DNA of 64,000 nt from Bradyrhizobium sp. KBS0727 (GTDB taxonomy: Bacteria; Pseudomonadota; Alphaproteobacteria; Rhizobiales; Xanthobacteraceae). The position numbers and the translations under genes are program-made. The notes under the pieces were generated by a model. The model was not told where the DNA came from and did no database searches. It was given only the letters and a program-made list of their open reading frames with translations. The stretch lies in assembly GCF_005937885.2 (NCBI RefSeq), contig NZ_CP042176.1, forward strand, positions 2,847,501 through 2,911,500, in the 5' to 3' direction. Positions 26,038 to 34,681 of the stretch are shown here, piece by piece (positions within the stretch are counted from its first letter, which is position 1; every line of letters begins with the position of its first letter).

Positions 26038-27132
26038 ATGACCGAAAGATGGCACCCGGACGAGAACCTTTCGGTGATCGCGCGCTTCGAGGTGCGCCAC
26101 CGCGCCTATCTCGCCTTGGACGGTTCGATCCATCGGCCGCTCCCGGCCTTCGCCTCCGATACCCGTCTGCTCGTCAGGCTTTATCGGGCGATGGTGCTGG
26201 TACGCGCCTTCGATGTGAAAGCTGTGGCGTTGCAGCGCACCGGTCGGCTAGGGACCTATGCCGCATCGCTTGGCCAGGAGGCAGTGTCGGTTGGCACGGC
26301 CAGCGCCATGCGTGACGAGGACGTCTTGCTCCCTTCCTATCGCGACAACGCCGCCTTGATCTGGCGCGGGGTCAAACTGGAAGAAATTTTGCTGTTTTGG
26401 GGCGGCGACGAGCGGGGCAACCGCTTCTCAGGCCCGATCCAGGATTTCCCGTTCTGCATTCCGGTCGGATCGCAAGCGCCGCAAGCTGCGGGCGTTGCTT
26501 ACGCCTTCAAGCTGCGCAAGGAGCCGCGCGTTGCCGTATGTCTGTTCGGCGACGGCGCCACCTCAAAGGGCGACCTCTGGGAGGCGATGAACTTCGCGGG
26601 TGTGCACAAGCTGCCGGTCGTGTTCGTCGCCACCAATAATCAATGGGCTATATCCGTGCCGCTGCGGCTTCAGACCGGATCCGAAACGCTGGCGCAGAAG
26701 GCGATCGCAGCGGGTTTCATCGGTGAGCAGGTCGATGGCAACGACATCGTGGCGATGCATGCTGCAGTCGGCGAGGCGATCGAAGCAGCCCGAAATGGCC
26801 AAGGCCCCCGCTTTATCGAGGCGGTCACCTACCGGCTCGGCGATCATACGACCGCCGACGACGCGACGCGCTACCGTCCGACCGATGAGGTCCAGGCGCG
26901 CTGGAAGGAGGAGCCGATCGCGCGGCTGAGATCATTTCTGGCTGGTCAGAAGGTGTGGAGCAAGGCGGACGAAGAGCAGCTTTCCGCCGAGTGCCAGCAG
27001 CACATCGACGCCGCGGTCGAGCGCTATTTAGTTGTAAAACCGAGGGCCCCCGAGACCATGTTCGATCACCTTTATGCCGAACTGCCGAGGGTCTATGCCG
27101 CGCAGCGCCGGGAACTCGAGGGGAACGACTGA
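26038..27132 (+). CDS. 2-oxoacid dehydrogenase E1 alpha (pyruvate dehydrogenase type)
   Basis: This 364-residue thiamine diphosphate-dependent subunit decarboxylates a 2-oxoacid. The TPP motif runs from GDGATSKGDLWEAMNFAG to FVATNNQWA. Substrate-side blocks QRTGRLGTYAASLGQEA and LPSYRDNAALIWRG match the heterotetrameric PdhA of Gram-positive bacteria, and DHTTADDATRYR is the phosphorylation-loop counterpart. GGGAG precedes ATG 26038. Substrate may be pyruvate, a branched-chain 2-oxoacid or acetoin; the fit to PdhA is best. It overlaps E1 beta by one base. Confidence 0.85.
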   Translation: MTERWHPDENLSVIARFEVRHRAYLALDGSIHRPLPAFASDTRLLVRLYRAMVLVRAFDVKAVALQRTGRLGTYAASLGQEAVSVGTASAMRDEDVLLPSYRDNAALIWRGVKLEEILLFWGGDERGNRFSGPIQDFPFCIPVGSQAPQAAGVAYAFKLRKEPRVAVCLFGDGATSKGDLWEAMNFAGVHKLPVVFVATNNQWAISVPLRLQTGSETLAQKAIAAGFIGEQVDGNDIVAMHAAVGEAIEAARNGQGPRFIEAVTYRLGDHTTADDATRYRPTDEVQARWKEEPIARLRSFLAGQKVWSKADEEQLSAECQQHIDAAVERYLVVKPRAPETMFDHLYAELPRVYAAQRRELEGND

Positions 27133-28112
27133 TGCCTGAGGTGACGCTGGTGGAAGCTATCAATCTGGCGCTCGCCCGTGCGATGGAGGATGACCCCAAT
27201 GTCGTCGTGTTCGGCGAGGACGTCGGGGTCAACGGCGGCGTATTCCGCGCCACGGTCGGACTGCAGCAGCGTTTCGGACCGGAACGGGTATTCGATACGC
27301 CGCTTGCCGAACTTCTTATCAGCGGACTCTGCGTCGGCATGGCGGCACAAGGGCTGAAGCCGGTCGGCGAGATCCAGTTCATGGGATTTATTTATCCCTG
27401 CATCGATCAATTGGTGAATCATGCCTCGCGGCTGCGCAACCGCACGCAAGGGCGGCTCAGCTGTCCGATGGTTTTACGGACCCCGCATGGCGGCGGCATT
27501 CGCGCTCCGGAACATCACTCGGAGAGCGCCGAGGCGATGCTCGCCCATATTCCAGGTTTGCGCGTGGTCATTCCATCTTCGCCCGAACGCGCTTACGGCC
27601 TGCTGCTCGCCGCCATCCGCGACCCCGATCCAGTAGTGTTCCTGGAGCCGACGCGCATCTACCGCGCAATGAAAGGCGAGGTGGATGACAACGGCGAGGC
27701 CCTGCCACTGGATGCCGCCTTTATCCTCAGGGAAGGCCGTGACGTGACCCTGATCAGTTGGGGCGCGATGGTGAAGGAGACGCTGGCGGCTGCCGAGACG
27801 CTCGACGCCGAAGGCATCAGCGCGGAGGTTATCGATCTCGCGACCCTCAAGCCCTATGACGAGGAGACCTTGCTAAGCTCGGCCGCAAAAACCGGACGCT
27901 GCGTCATCGTGCACGAAGCTGCGCGGACCGGCGGCTTCGGTGCCGAGATCGCCGCACTTTTTGCCGAGCGCGGGCTGACGTCTCTTCTCGCTCCTGTCGC
28001 CCGTGTCACAGGCTATGATACGGTGATGCCGCTGCCCCGGCTTGAGCAACATTATATGCCGTCGGTCGGCCGTATCGCGGCCGCCGGACGCAAGGCTTGC
28101 CAGTTCAGTTGA
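27132..28112 (+). CDS. 2-oxoacid dehydrogenase E1 beta
   Basis: The 326-residue partner of E1 alpha opens PEVTLVEAINLALARAM with the conserved VFGEDVG. It continues with RVFDTPLAELLISGLCVGMA, EIQFMGFIYPCIDQLVNHAS and the C-terminal transketolase domain (VIDLATLKPYDEETL, VIVHEAARTGGFGAEIA). The start is ATG 27132 in a TGATG overlap; a reading from 26955 overlaps E1 alpha in the wrong frame and is rejected. Together with E1 alpha it forms an alpha2beta2 decarboxylase. Confidence 0.88.
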   Translation: MPEVTLVEAINLALARAMEDDPNVVVFGEDVGVNGGVFRATVGLQQRFGPERVFDTPLAELLISGLCVGMAAQGLKPVGEIQFMGFIYPCIDQLVNHASRLRNRTQGRLSCPMVLRTPHGGGIRAPEHHSESAEAMLAHIPGLRVVIPSSPERAYGLLLAAIRDPDPVVFLEPTRIYRAMKGEVDDNGEALPLDAAFILREGRDVTLISWGAMVKETLAAAETLDAEGISAEVIDLATLKPYDEETLLSSAAKTGRCVIVHEAARTGGFGAEIAALFAERGLTSLLAPVARVTGYDTVMPLPRLEQHYMPSVGRIAAAGRKACQFS

Positions 28113-28131
28113 GATCAGCGGAACACATCCC

Positions 28132-29235
28132 ATGCGACAGTTCATGTTGCCCGATCTTGGCGAAGGTCTGGAAGAGGCCGAGATAGTGACCTGGCATGTG
28201 AACGAGGGGGATCACGTGGTTACGGATCAGCCACTCGTCTCGGTCGAGACCGACAAGGCCGTGGTTGAAGTGCCGTCGCCGTGGAATGGCCGCATCGCGC
28301 GGGTGTTCGGGACCAAAGGTGATCTGGTGAAAGTTGGTGCGCCCCTTGTCGAGTTCGCCGAGGGCGCCGAGCAGGATACTGGCACCGTGGTCGGCCAGCT
28401 CGACACCGGCGAAAAGCAAGCTGCAGTGGTCGAAAGTCCTGCCGAGCCGGCGCCAGGGCGAATGCTCCAGGTGCTCCCGGCGGTGCGCGCCCTCGCACGC
28501 AAGCTCGATGTCGATCTCAACGCCGTACAGGCCACTGGACCCGGCGGCACCATCACACGGGCCGACGTCGAGCGGGCCGCCAAAAGTCTCGCCGAGGCAG
28601 GGCCAGCCGAGGCATTGCGTGGGATGCGGCGCGCCATGGCCCAGCGCATGGCAGCGGCGCATGCCGAAGTGGTTCCCGCTACAGTCACCGACGACGCTGA
28701 TATCGGCGAATGGCGAGCGAGCGAAGACCCCAGTGTCCGCCTGATCCGCGCAATTGCGGCTGCCTGCGGAGCAGAGCCCGCGCTCAACGCCTGGTATAAT
28801 TCCGGCGCGGGCGACCGGCGTCTGGTCAAACGCATCGATATTGGTATCGCGATCGATACCGAGGGGGGCCTCATCGTGCCGGTGATGCGCAACGTAGCCG
28901 AGCGCGACGCACGGGACCTGCGAGCCGGGCTCGACAGGCTGCGGGCCGACGCTATCGCCCGCTCGATTCCACCGGAAGAACTTCGGGGGGCCACCATCAC
29001 ACTGTCGAACTTCGGCATGATCGGCGGCCGCTTCGCCAGTCTCGTGGTTGTACCGCCACAGGTGGCGATCGTCGGTGCCGGCCGGATCGCCACGCTGGTG
29101 GTGGCACATCAGGGCCGGCCGGCGGTGCGACGCGTGCTGCCGTTGTCGCTCACCTTTGACCATCGCGTTGTGACGGGCGGCGAGGCCGCTCGCTTTATCG
29201 TCGCGCTGAGGTCGGATCTTGAGCGGGCTTCGTAG
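28132..29235 (+). CDS. Dihydrolipoamide acyltransferase E2
   Basis: This 367-residue E2 has one N-terminal lipoyl domain (lysine in VSVETDKAVVEVPSP), a peripheral-subunit binding segment (LPAVRALARKLDVDLNAVQ, GTITRADVERA) and a C-terminal catalytic domain (IGIAIDTEGGLIVPV, LSNFGMIGGRFASLVV). The active-site region reads SLTFDHRVVTGGEAARF. Histidine is kept, but the usual DG is TG, a variant I recall in some actinobacterial-style E2 proteins. The catalytic domain is short. No E3 (lipoamide dehydrogenase) gene is nearby, so a shared cellular E3 would be needed. Confidence 0.85.
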   Translation: MRQFMLPDLGEGLEEAEIVTWHVNEGDHVVTDQPLVSVETDKAVVEVPSPWNGRIARVFGTKGDLVKVGAPLVEFAEGAEQDTGTVVGQLDTGEKQAAVVESPAEPAPGRMLQVLPAVRALARKLDVDLNAVQATGPGGTITRADVERAAKSLAEAGPAEALRGMRRAMAQRMAAAHAEVVPATVTDDADIGEWRASEDPSVRLIRAIAAACGAEPALNAWYNSGAGDRRLVKRIDIGIAIDTEGGLIVPVMRNVAERDARDLRAGLDRLRADAIARSIPPEELRGATITLSNFGMIGGRFASLVVVPPQVAIVGAGRIATLVVAHQGRPAVRRVLPLSLTFDHRVVTGGEAARFIVALRSDLERAS

Positions 29236-29263
29236 GACCGCGATACACGTGAGCCCGAAGCTT

Positions 29264-29489
29264 GATGCGAGTGGTTGCCGGTGTCCGGTTTTGGCGGCCC
29301 ATGGCCTGGAGGGCTCTTGCCAATGTCCTGCGTCAGGATGACGCCGATCCCGCTCTGCAGGAAAGCTATCGTTCCCAAGGCATGGAGCCCGACATCAATT
29401 CCAGTCCAGCCAAGTTTCAACGACTGGTCGAGGACGAGTTGGCGCGTTTGGCACCGCTGATCAAGTCAATTGGACTGAAGCGCGACTGA
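29264..29489 (+). pseudogene. 3' remnant of a Bug/TctC-type binding-protein gene
   Basis: About 75 residues are open to a TGA at 29487-29489. The last 45 (MEPDINSSPAKFQRLVEDEL, then ARLAPLIKSIG) look like the C-terminus of tripartite tricarboxylate transporter binding proteins. The rest of the roughly 320-residue gene, its signal peptide and any TctA/TctB genes are absent. The part before residue 25 does not resemble the family, so the fragment seems to have been left by a deletion next to the E2 gene. Confidence 0.5.
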
Positions 29490-29561
29490 GCCGTGCGGAC
29501 GTGGGCGCCGGGAATGCCCGGATGTTTGGTTTGAAGACACCACGTCTTGACCAACGATCGA

Positions 29562-29577
29562 GTGCACTGCAGTGCAC
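29562..29577. repeat. Perfect 16-bp palindrome containing two GTGCAC units
   Basis: GTGCACTGCAGTGCAC is self-complementary. It lies in the roughly 240-base gap between the TctC remnant and the end of the TetR gene. The GTGCAC core is shared with the module-boundary repeats, but the arrangement differs (inverted here, direct there). Confidence 0.35.
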
Positions 29578-29728
29578 GGTAGCGTGCGGACACACTCTCC
29601 ATCTACGGAGCATGAACGAAATGTGCGACCTCTCTTCATCCCGAGGTCGGTCACGGTGCCTGACATGACGGCCGTTTTGCGGGCTCTCGCCCCTTTCCTG
29701 GCTTCAAAGCATGAGAATGCGTTGCGGC

Positions 29729-30370
29729 TTAGGCCGTGTTTACCTGGCATCCACAGATCACACTCACCGCTTTGCGGGCGATCTCCCTCAATTCGACACG
29801 GCGCGCGCCGGCACGTGCGCGGATCGCGATGGTGTGCATGGTGGCTGACGCGAGGACCGCTAGTGCCGCGGGATCGGCATCGTGCTTTATCTCGCCTCTC
29901 TCGTGTGCCGTGCGGAAGCGGACTTCAAAATCCGCGTCAATCATCCGCAGCCCCGCCGCAACACTGTTCCGGATCGCGGCATCGTCGACGGCTTCTGCTA
30001 CGGCGGTCCCGATCACGAAGCAGCCGCGCGGGCTTCCTTTACCTGAAAAATAGATGGACAACGCCGCTTCGTAGGCAAGCATCAGACTTTCGCCCAAGGG
30101 ACGGTCCTCTGCAAGTGCCTCACGTGTGGCGGCCAGGCTGATCTCCCAATAGCGTGCGAGTGCCTCCAGATACAGCGCGTGCTTGTTGCCGAACGCCGCA
30201 TAGAGGCTCGGCGGATTCATGCCGGTCGCAGCAGCAATGCTGTCGAGGGAAGTGCCGGAGTAGCCGGTCTTCCAGAAGGTCTCCGTTGCCTGCTTGAGGG
30301 CCGCCTGTGTGTCGTAGGCGCGGGGCCGCCCCCTGCGCGCTGGTGCCGCTTCGCTCTTTTTGCGTGCCAT
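29729..30370 (-). CDS. TetR-family repressor
   Basis: This 213-residue regulator has an N-terminal helix-turn-helix (ALKQATETFWKTGYSGTSLD, SIAAATGMNPPSLYAAFGNK) and a C-terminal ligand domain of the AcrR_C/TetR_C type (CFVIGTAVAEAV, ADPAALAVLASATMHTIAIR). It is divergent from the HlyD/EmrB-like pump genes, and the 145-base gap holds two nearly identical inverted repeats that are the probable operators. It therefore likely represses both itself and the pump, released by a pump substrate. Confidence 0.88.
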   Translation of the reverse strand: MARKKSEAAPARRGRPRAYDTQAALKQATETFWKTGYSGTSLDSIAAATGMNPPSLYAAFGNKHALYLEALARYWEISLAATREALAEDRPLGESLMLAYEAALSIYFSGKGSPRGCFVIGTAVAEAVDDAAIRNSVAAGLRMIDADFEVRFRTAHERGEIKHDADPAALAVLASATMHTIAIRARAGARRVELREIARKAVSVICGCQVNTA

Positions 30371-30409
30371 ATCGGAAAATACCTCTGGTCGCTACGTGTT
30401 CGCATCTTA

Positions 30410-30429
30410 TTTGTATGAAACGTTACAAA
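30410..30429. promoter_or_regulatory. TetR operator candidate 1
   Basis: TTTGTA and TACAAA are perfect inverse arms separated by eight bases. It lies 40 bases upstream of the TetR start. It shares the CGTTA(C/T)AAAATA right half with the second site 62 bases away. Confidence 0.55.
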
Positions 30430-30471
30430 ATACAAGAGGGAACATCTTGACGGCTTCGTGCTCGCGTCATA

Positions 30472-30491
30472 TTTGTAGTGATCGTTATAAA
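30472..30491. promoter_or_regulatory. TetR operator candidate 2
   Basis: TTTGTA, eight bases, then TATAAA: one mismatch to a perfect inverted repeat and a close copy of the 30410 site. It lies 24 bases upstream of the pump operon start, in a position to block its promoter. Confidence 0.55.
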
Positions 30492-30515
30492 ATAAAACCG
30501 AGGTGAGTGCTTTCG

Positions 30516-31784
30516 ATGCGGTGCAGTCTTTCGCCAGTCGCCGGTTGGATAGGCGACAGCAGGGAGTTCCGCGAGAGCGGAACGGCGGTGCAATTGGTGA
30601 CCGCCAAGGCATCGGCTGGCGATGATTCGCCTGGAATCGGGCCGCTCGGTGCCGAAGCCGCTGGCGGAGTTGCGGAAATCGTCCACCCCCGCCTTGGCAC
30701 CGCTCCCGCGGTAGCGATGTCCGGAAGGAGCATCAGGGAGCGGCTGCGGCGGCCGCTGATGCTCGTCGTTCCGATCGTAGTGGCCGCAATCGGAGCCGCG
30801 CTGTACCTCGCTACCGAGCCTTATGTCTCAACCGACAACGCGTTCGTTCGCGCGGCGAAGGTGACCGTCAACGCCCGGGTTGCCGGACAGGCGGTTGAAA
30901 TCGCCGTTGAGGACAATCAGCGGGTCCAGCAGGGCGAAGTCCTGTTCCGGATCGATCCGGAGCCATACCAGATTGCGGTGGATCAGGCGGACGCGCGTCT
31001 CGGCAGCGCGCGCCTCCAAGTCGAAGCGCTAAAGGCGACCTATCGCCAGCAACAGGCTGAACTACAGTCGGCCAGGGATTCGGCGGTTTTTGACGAACGC
31101 GAATATGACCGCAAGAAAGCGCTGGTCGCCTCCGATTTCACCCCGCGCGCTGTCTATGAGCGAGCAGAGACAAATCTCAAGGTCGCCCGTCAGCATATCA
31201 CATCCATCGAACAGCAGATCGCCAGCACCGTCGTTGCGTTGAACGGCGATTCCGACATCGATATTGATCGCCACCCCACGGTTCGCGCAGCCAAGGCCCA
31301 GCTCGATCGCGCCCGGCTCGATCTGTCCTACGCGACGGTGAGGGCGCCCGACGACGGCGTCGTGACGAAGGTCGACGAGTTGCAGGTCGGCGGCTTCGTC
31401 AATGCGGGCGCACCCGTGTTCTCGCTGCTGTCAAGCCGGCGCATCTGGATCGAGGCGAATTTCCGCGAAACCGGCCTCACTCACATGCGTCCGGGTCAGG
31501 AGGCGACGATCGACGTCGACGCTTATCCGGATCGCACGTTCAAGGCGCATATCGTCAGCATGAGTCCGGGCACTGGATCGGATTTCGCGGTCTTGCCGCC
31601 CGAGAATGCGACCGGCAATTGGGTCAAGGTCGTCCAGCGCCTGCCGGTGCGCCTCGAACTTGATGAGGTCGATCCTGGCCGGCCCCTGTTCTCCGGCATC
31701 AGCGTGACTGCGCGGGTCGACACTGGCCATCGCCGCACCTGGCGCCATCCGTTCCAGCTTGTGCTCGCGTCGGAGGACAAATGA
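30516..31784 (+). CDS. HlyD/EmrA-type membrane fusion protein
   Basis: This 422-residue periplasmic adaptor starts at ATG 30516 (AGGTGAG eight bases upstream), with a long hydrophilic N-terminus of about 70 residues. One membrane anchor follows (LMLVVPIVVAAIGAALYLAT), then the signature STDNAFVRAAKVTVNARVAG, a lipoyl/beta-barrel half (EDNQRVQQGEVLFRIDPEPY), a coiled-coil hairpin, and the second barrel (SYATVRAPDDGVVTKVDELQ). A later ATG 30719 could give a shorter form without the extension. It works with the DHA2 pump encoded next. Confidence 0.87.
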   Translation: MRCSLSPVAGWIGDSREFRESGTAVQLVTAKASAGDDSPGIGPLGAEAAGGVAEIVHPRLGTAPAVAMSGRSIRERLRRPLMLVVPIVVAAIGAALYLATEPYVSTDNAFVRAAKVTVNARVAGQAVEIAVEDNQRVQQGEVLFRIDPEPYQIAVDQADARLGSARLQVEALKATYRQQQAELQSARDSAVFDEREYDRKKALVASDFTPRAVYERAETNLKVARQHITSIEQQIASTVVALNGDSDIDIDRHPTVRAAKAQLDRARLDLSYATVRAPDDGVVTKVDELQVGGFVNAGAPVFSLLSSRRIWIEANFRETGLTHMRPGQEATIDVDAYPDRTFKAHIVSMSPGTGSDFAVLPPENATGNWVKVVQRLPVRLELDEVDPGRPLFSGISVTARVDTGHRRTWRHPFQLVLASEDK

Positions 31785-33277
31785 GTATCGCCCAACCATC
31801 GAACACCGCGGCCGGCGGCCATCGCGCAATCACCGTGGCGGCCCTGATGGCGACCTACATGGAGGCGGTGAACATCTCGCTGCCGAATGCGGCGCTGCCG
31901 CATATCCAGGGCACGCTGTCGATGGGCAACGACGAGGTCGGCTGGGTGTTTACCGCCTATATCGCGGCGGGCGCCGCTGTCATGCCGATGGCGCGGTGGC
32001 TCGCGGGGCGCTACGGCCGGAAGACGATCTATCAGGCGTCTCTCGCTGTCTTCTCGCTCGGCTTGATGCTCGACACGCTTGCAACGACTTCCCTTCACTT
32101 GGTATTCGCCCGGATCGTCCAGGGCGCCGCGAGCGGCGCGCTCGCTCTTCTGTCGCTGGCGGTCCTGCTTGATATGCTGCCGCCGGCGCGCCACGGCCGG
32201 ATCAGTTTGGCGTGGTCGGTGTGCCTCGTGCTCGGTATCAGCAGCGGCGCAAGCATCGGCGGCTGGCTCAGCGAATATCACGGCTGGCGCTCGATCTTCT
32301 ATTTCAGCCTGCCGATGACGGGCTTCATCTTCCTGACCATGGCGCTGTCACTCCCCGAGAAGAGGGCGGAACAGAACCCGCCCTTCGACTTCTTCGGCCT
32401 GGCGACCTTCTCGCTCGGCATGATCGGCCTGCAGATGGTGCTCGATCGCGGTGAGCGCCTGGAATGGTTCGCCTCGGCGGAAATCTGGACTGAGGCGATT
32501 GCCTCGGTCCTGGGATTCTATCTTTTCATCGTGCACGTCATGACGACGGATGTGCATTTTTTCAACAAGGCGCTGTTCAAGGACCGCAATTTTGTTCTTT
32601 CGGCGATCATGTTCTTCGCCGTCGGCTTCGTGCTGCTGCCGACCCTGGCGTTGACCTCGCCGATGCTGGAGGAATTGCTCGATTATCCGGTTGATACCAC
32701 CGGCTACATGACCCTCGCACGCGGTGTCACGCTCGTGGGGGCCGTGGTGTTGATGAGCTTCGCTCCGGCACGGATCGATAACCGGCTGTTCATATTCGGC
32801 GGCATGGCGGCGGTGGTTTACGCCAATTCGCTGATGCTTGGCTATTCACCGGCGATGGATTGGCGGTTGGTGGTCGCGGCGACCTTGCTCCAGGGGGCGG
32901 GTCTCGGCACGTTGCTTCCGTCGCTCTCCAAGGCGGCGTTCGGCACGCTCGATCCAAAATTCCGTCCGGAAGGCACCGCGCTCTTCAACCTGTCACGCGT
33001 CTATGGAAGCACGATCGGCATCGCGGTCGTCCAGATCTTCTTCTACAACAACACCCAGGCCATGCACCTGGCGCTCGCCAAGAACCTCACGCCGTACCGC
33101 GCGGCCGCGCATGTCGCTGGTTCAATCGCCAAACCGGGTCTCGCCGCGCTCAACGGCATGATCACCCAGCAGGCGGCCGTTATAGCAGTCATCGACCAAT
33201 TCAAGATCTTGATGTTCGCCATGCTGATCGTGAGCCCGCTTGTGTTTTTTCTACGTAAGCCACGGCCGGCCAATTGA
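31781..33277 (+). CDS. DHA2-family (EmrB-like) drug efflux MFS transporter
   Basis: This is a 498-residue, 14-helix proton-driven exporter overlapping the adaptor gene by ATGA. It has the DHA2 motif A (ARWLAGRYGRKTIYQASL), a helix-1 motif variant (LMATYMEAVNISLPNAALPH, where the usual D is E) and motif C-like glycine positions (GISSGASIGGWLSEYHGWRS). It probably extrudes a toxic organic compound across both membranes with the adaptor and an outer-membrane channel encoded elsewhere. It is under probable control of the divergent TetR protein. Confidence 0.88.
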   Translation: MSIAQPSNTAAGGHRAITVAALMATYMEAVNISLPNAALPHIQGTLSMGNDEVGWVFTAYIAAGAAVMPMARWLAGRYGRKTIYQASLAVFSLGLMLDTLATTSLHLVFARIVQGAASGALALLSLAVLLDMLPPARHGRISLAWSVCLVLGISSGASIGGWLSEYHGWRSIFYFSLPMTGFIFLTMALSLPEKRAEQNPPFDFFGLATFSLGMIGLQMVLDRGERLEWFASAEIWTEAIASVLGFYLFIVHVMTTDVHFFNKALFKDRNFVLSAIMFFAVGFVLLPTLALTSPMLEELLDYPVDTTGYMTLARGVTLVGAVVLMSFAPARIDNRLFIFGGMAAVVYANSLMLGYSPAMDWRLVVAATLLQGAGLGTLLPSLSKAAFGTLDPKFRPEGTALFNLSRVYGSTIGIAVVQIFFYNNTQAMHLALAKNLTPYRAAAHVAGSIAKPGLAALNGMITQQAAVIAVIDQFKILMFAMLIVSPLVFFLRKPRPAN

Positions 33278-33285
33278 TGCCGTCG

Positions 33286-33302
33286 AGCCCAGCGACTGGG
33301 CT
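33286..33302 (+). terminator. Short hairpin after the efflux pump gene
   Basis: AGCCCAG and CTGGGCT form a perfect seven-base stem around a three-base loop, nine bases after the pump stop, followed by TAATAC without a long T-run. It may be a weak terminator or attenuator before the aldo/keto reductase gene. Confidence 0.4.
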
Positions 33303-33322
33303 TAATACAAGGGAGTAAGAGC

Positions 33323-34261
33323 ATGACAACATCCGATATGCTTCGTTATACGAGGATTCCCACCCACGGATCTGGGCCGATTCCCGCTGTCGGGTTTGGT
33401 ACGCTCATTCCGGATCCTCTCGTAACCAAACAGGCGACCAAGGCTGCACTGGAAGAAGGATTTCGACACCTCGATTGTGCGGAACGCTACCGCAATGAAG
33501 CGGCGGTTGGTGAGGCGATTCAGGAAGCGTTCAAGGCGGGGACGCTTCAGCGCGAGGACCTGTTCGTTACCACGAAGCTATGGAACACCAATCATCGTCC
33601 AGAGCGGGTCAAGCCTGCCTTCGACGCGTGTCGCCGGCGACTGCAACTCGACCGTATCGATTGCTATATCATCCATACGCCCTTTGCCTTTCGACCCGGC
33701 GACGAACAGGACCCGAGAGATGAGCGCGGTCGGGTGATCTACGATTCAGGGGTTACGTTGGTGGAGACATGGCGGGCGCTGGAGCGCCTCGTCGACGATG
33801 GCCACTGCGGCTCGATCGGTCTATCGGACATCACATTGGAGAAGCTGAGAGAGATCGTCGCGGTCGCGCGGATCCGGCCTGCCATGGTGCAGGTCGAATC
33901 GCATCCGTATCTTCCCGAATGGGACCTGCTCGAGTTCTGCCGCGAGCATGGGATTGTACTGCAGGCGTTTGCCGCGTTGGGACACGCCATGGAGCCAAAC
34001 GTACTCGCCGACCCAGTGATTACATCCATCGCACAGCGTGTGAACAAGACACCAGCTCAGGTGGCCCTGGCCTGGGCCGTGCAGCGCGGCACCGCTTTCC
34101 TGACCACCTCGACCAAGCCTCGGCGCATCCAGGAAAGCTTTGACCTTTCGAGCCTCCCTGAAGAGGCCATGCGGGAGATTCGAGACCGTATCACCACGAG
34201 CGTCAGGTTCAACGCAGTGGTGCAGACCGGCGTGCCCGGATTTATTCCCGGGACCCGATGA
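33323..34261 (+). CDS. Aldo/keto reductase
   Basis: This 312-residue NADPH-dependent carbonyl reductase has the (beta/alpha)8 fold. The catalytic tetrad is visible: Asp and Tyr in FRHLDCAERYRNEAAVGEAI, Lys in VTTKLWNTNHRPE, His in CYIIHTPFAF. The usual HWP is HTP here. A C-terminal NADP-binding block reads TTSTKPRRIQESFDL. It follows the efflux pump and may reduce a reactive aldehyde exported or sensed by that system; this link is inference. It is the last gene of module A. Confidence 0.87.
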   Translation: MTTSDMLRYTRIPTHGSGPIPAVGFGTLIPDPLVTKQATKAALEEGFRHLDCAERYRNEAAVGEAIQEAFKAGTLQREDLFVTTKLWNTNHRPERVKPAFDACRRRLQLDRIDCYIIHTPFAFRPGDEQDPRDERGRVIYDSGVTLVETWRALERLVDDGHCGSIGLSDITLEKLREIVAVARIRPAMVQVESHPYLPEWDLLEFCREHGIVLQAFAALGHAMEPNVLADPVITSIAQRVNKTPAQVALAWAVQRGTAFLTTSTKPRRIQESFDLSSLPEEAMREIRDRITTSVRFNAVVQTGVPGFIPGTR

Positions 34262-34297
34262 CTTTAGCGGCGCGGGGCCGAGCCGCGCCGGGGAAAG
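34261..34297 (+). terminator. Hairpin at the end of module A
   Basis: GGCGCGG at 34269-34275 pairs with CCGCGCC at 34283-34289, and the outer ACTTT/AAAGT bases extend the stem. It begins at the reductase stop codon. There is no T-run, so termination strength is uncertain. Confidence 0.45.
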
Positions 34298-34681
34298 TTG
34301 TGACCTCCCACCGCAGTAGGCGACTTTCCGGCCGAAGTGGATGGAACGGATCGATACCGCAGGGGTTTGAGGGCGTCTGGAGTGTCTCCGGGCATCCAAG
34401 TCCCTAATCTTCCTGTAAAATTTCCTGTTTTCAGGGAATGCGCGGAGACCGGTGCGAGAAGCACTGCCTCGCCAGTGTGAGAGTCTTGTTCAAACTGCGA
34501 CAGTTCCATTCACTAGGACACTCCTTCGTTAGAAGGCGGCGTGTGCACGACGTGTGCACCGAGAGATCAAAGAAAATCCAAAATGCTCCGGAACTGAACT
34601 GCCTCGATCTGAGTCACGCGTTTTCTTGATCTTGCTGATCGTGTCATCGAGCTGATGGGATTTGAATTCCGACAGAGGCCA
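34298..34681. other. Module A/B junction, no gene
   Basis: This 384-base gap has no supported gene. It contains a TTCCTG-TTTT-CAGGGAA inverted repeat at 34422-34438 and module-boundary repeat copy 2 at 34541-34580. The two flanking operons converge toward it. Confidence 0.45.
34541..34580 (+). repeat. Module-boundary repeat, copy 2
   Basis: GTGTGCAC units at 34541-34548 and 34552-34559 are followed by the conserved tail; 38 of 40 bases equal copy 1. In frame it codes VCTTCAPRDQRKS and stops 15 bases later. It sits exactly between modules A and B, on the same strand as the other copies. Confidence 0.6.

Noticed and set aside
34422..34438. TTCCTG-TTTT-CAGGGAA inverted repeat as an attachment site
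   Set aside because: It occurs once in the window, and from memory similar short repeats are common in Bradyrhizobium-type intergenic DNA, so no role is assigned.
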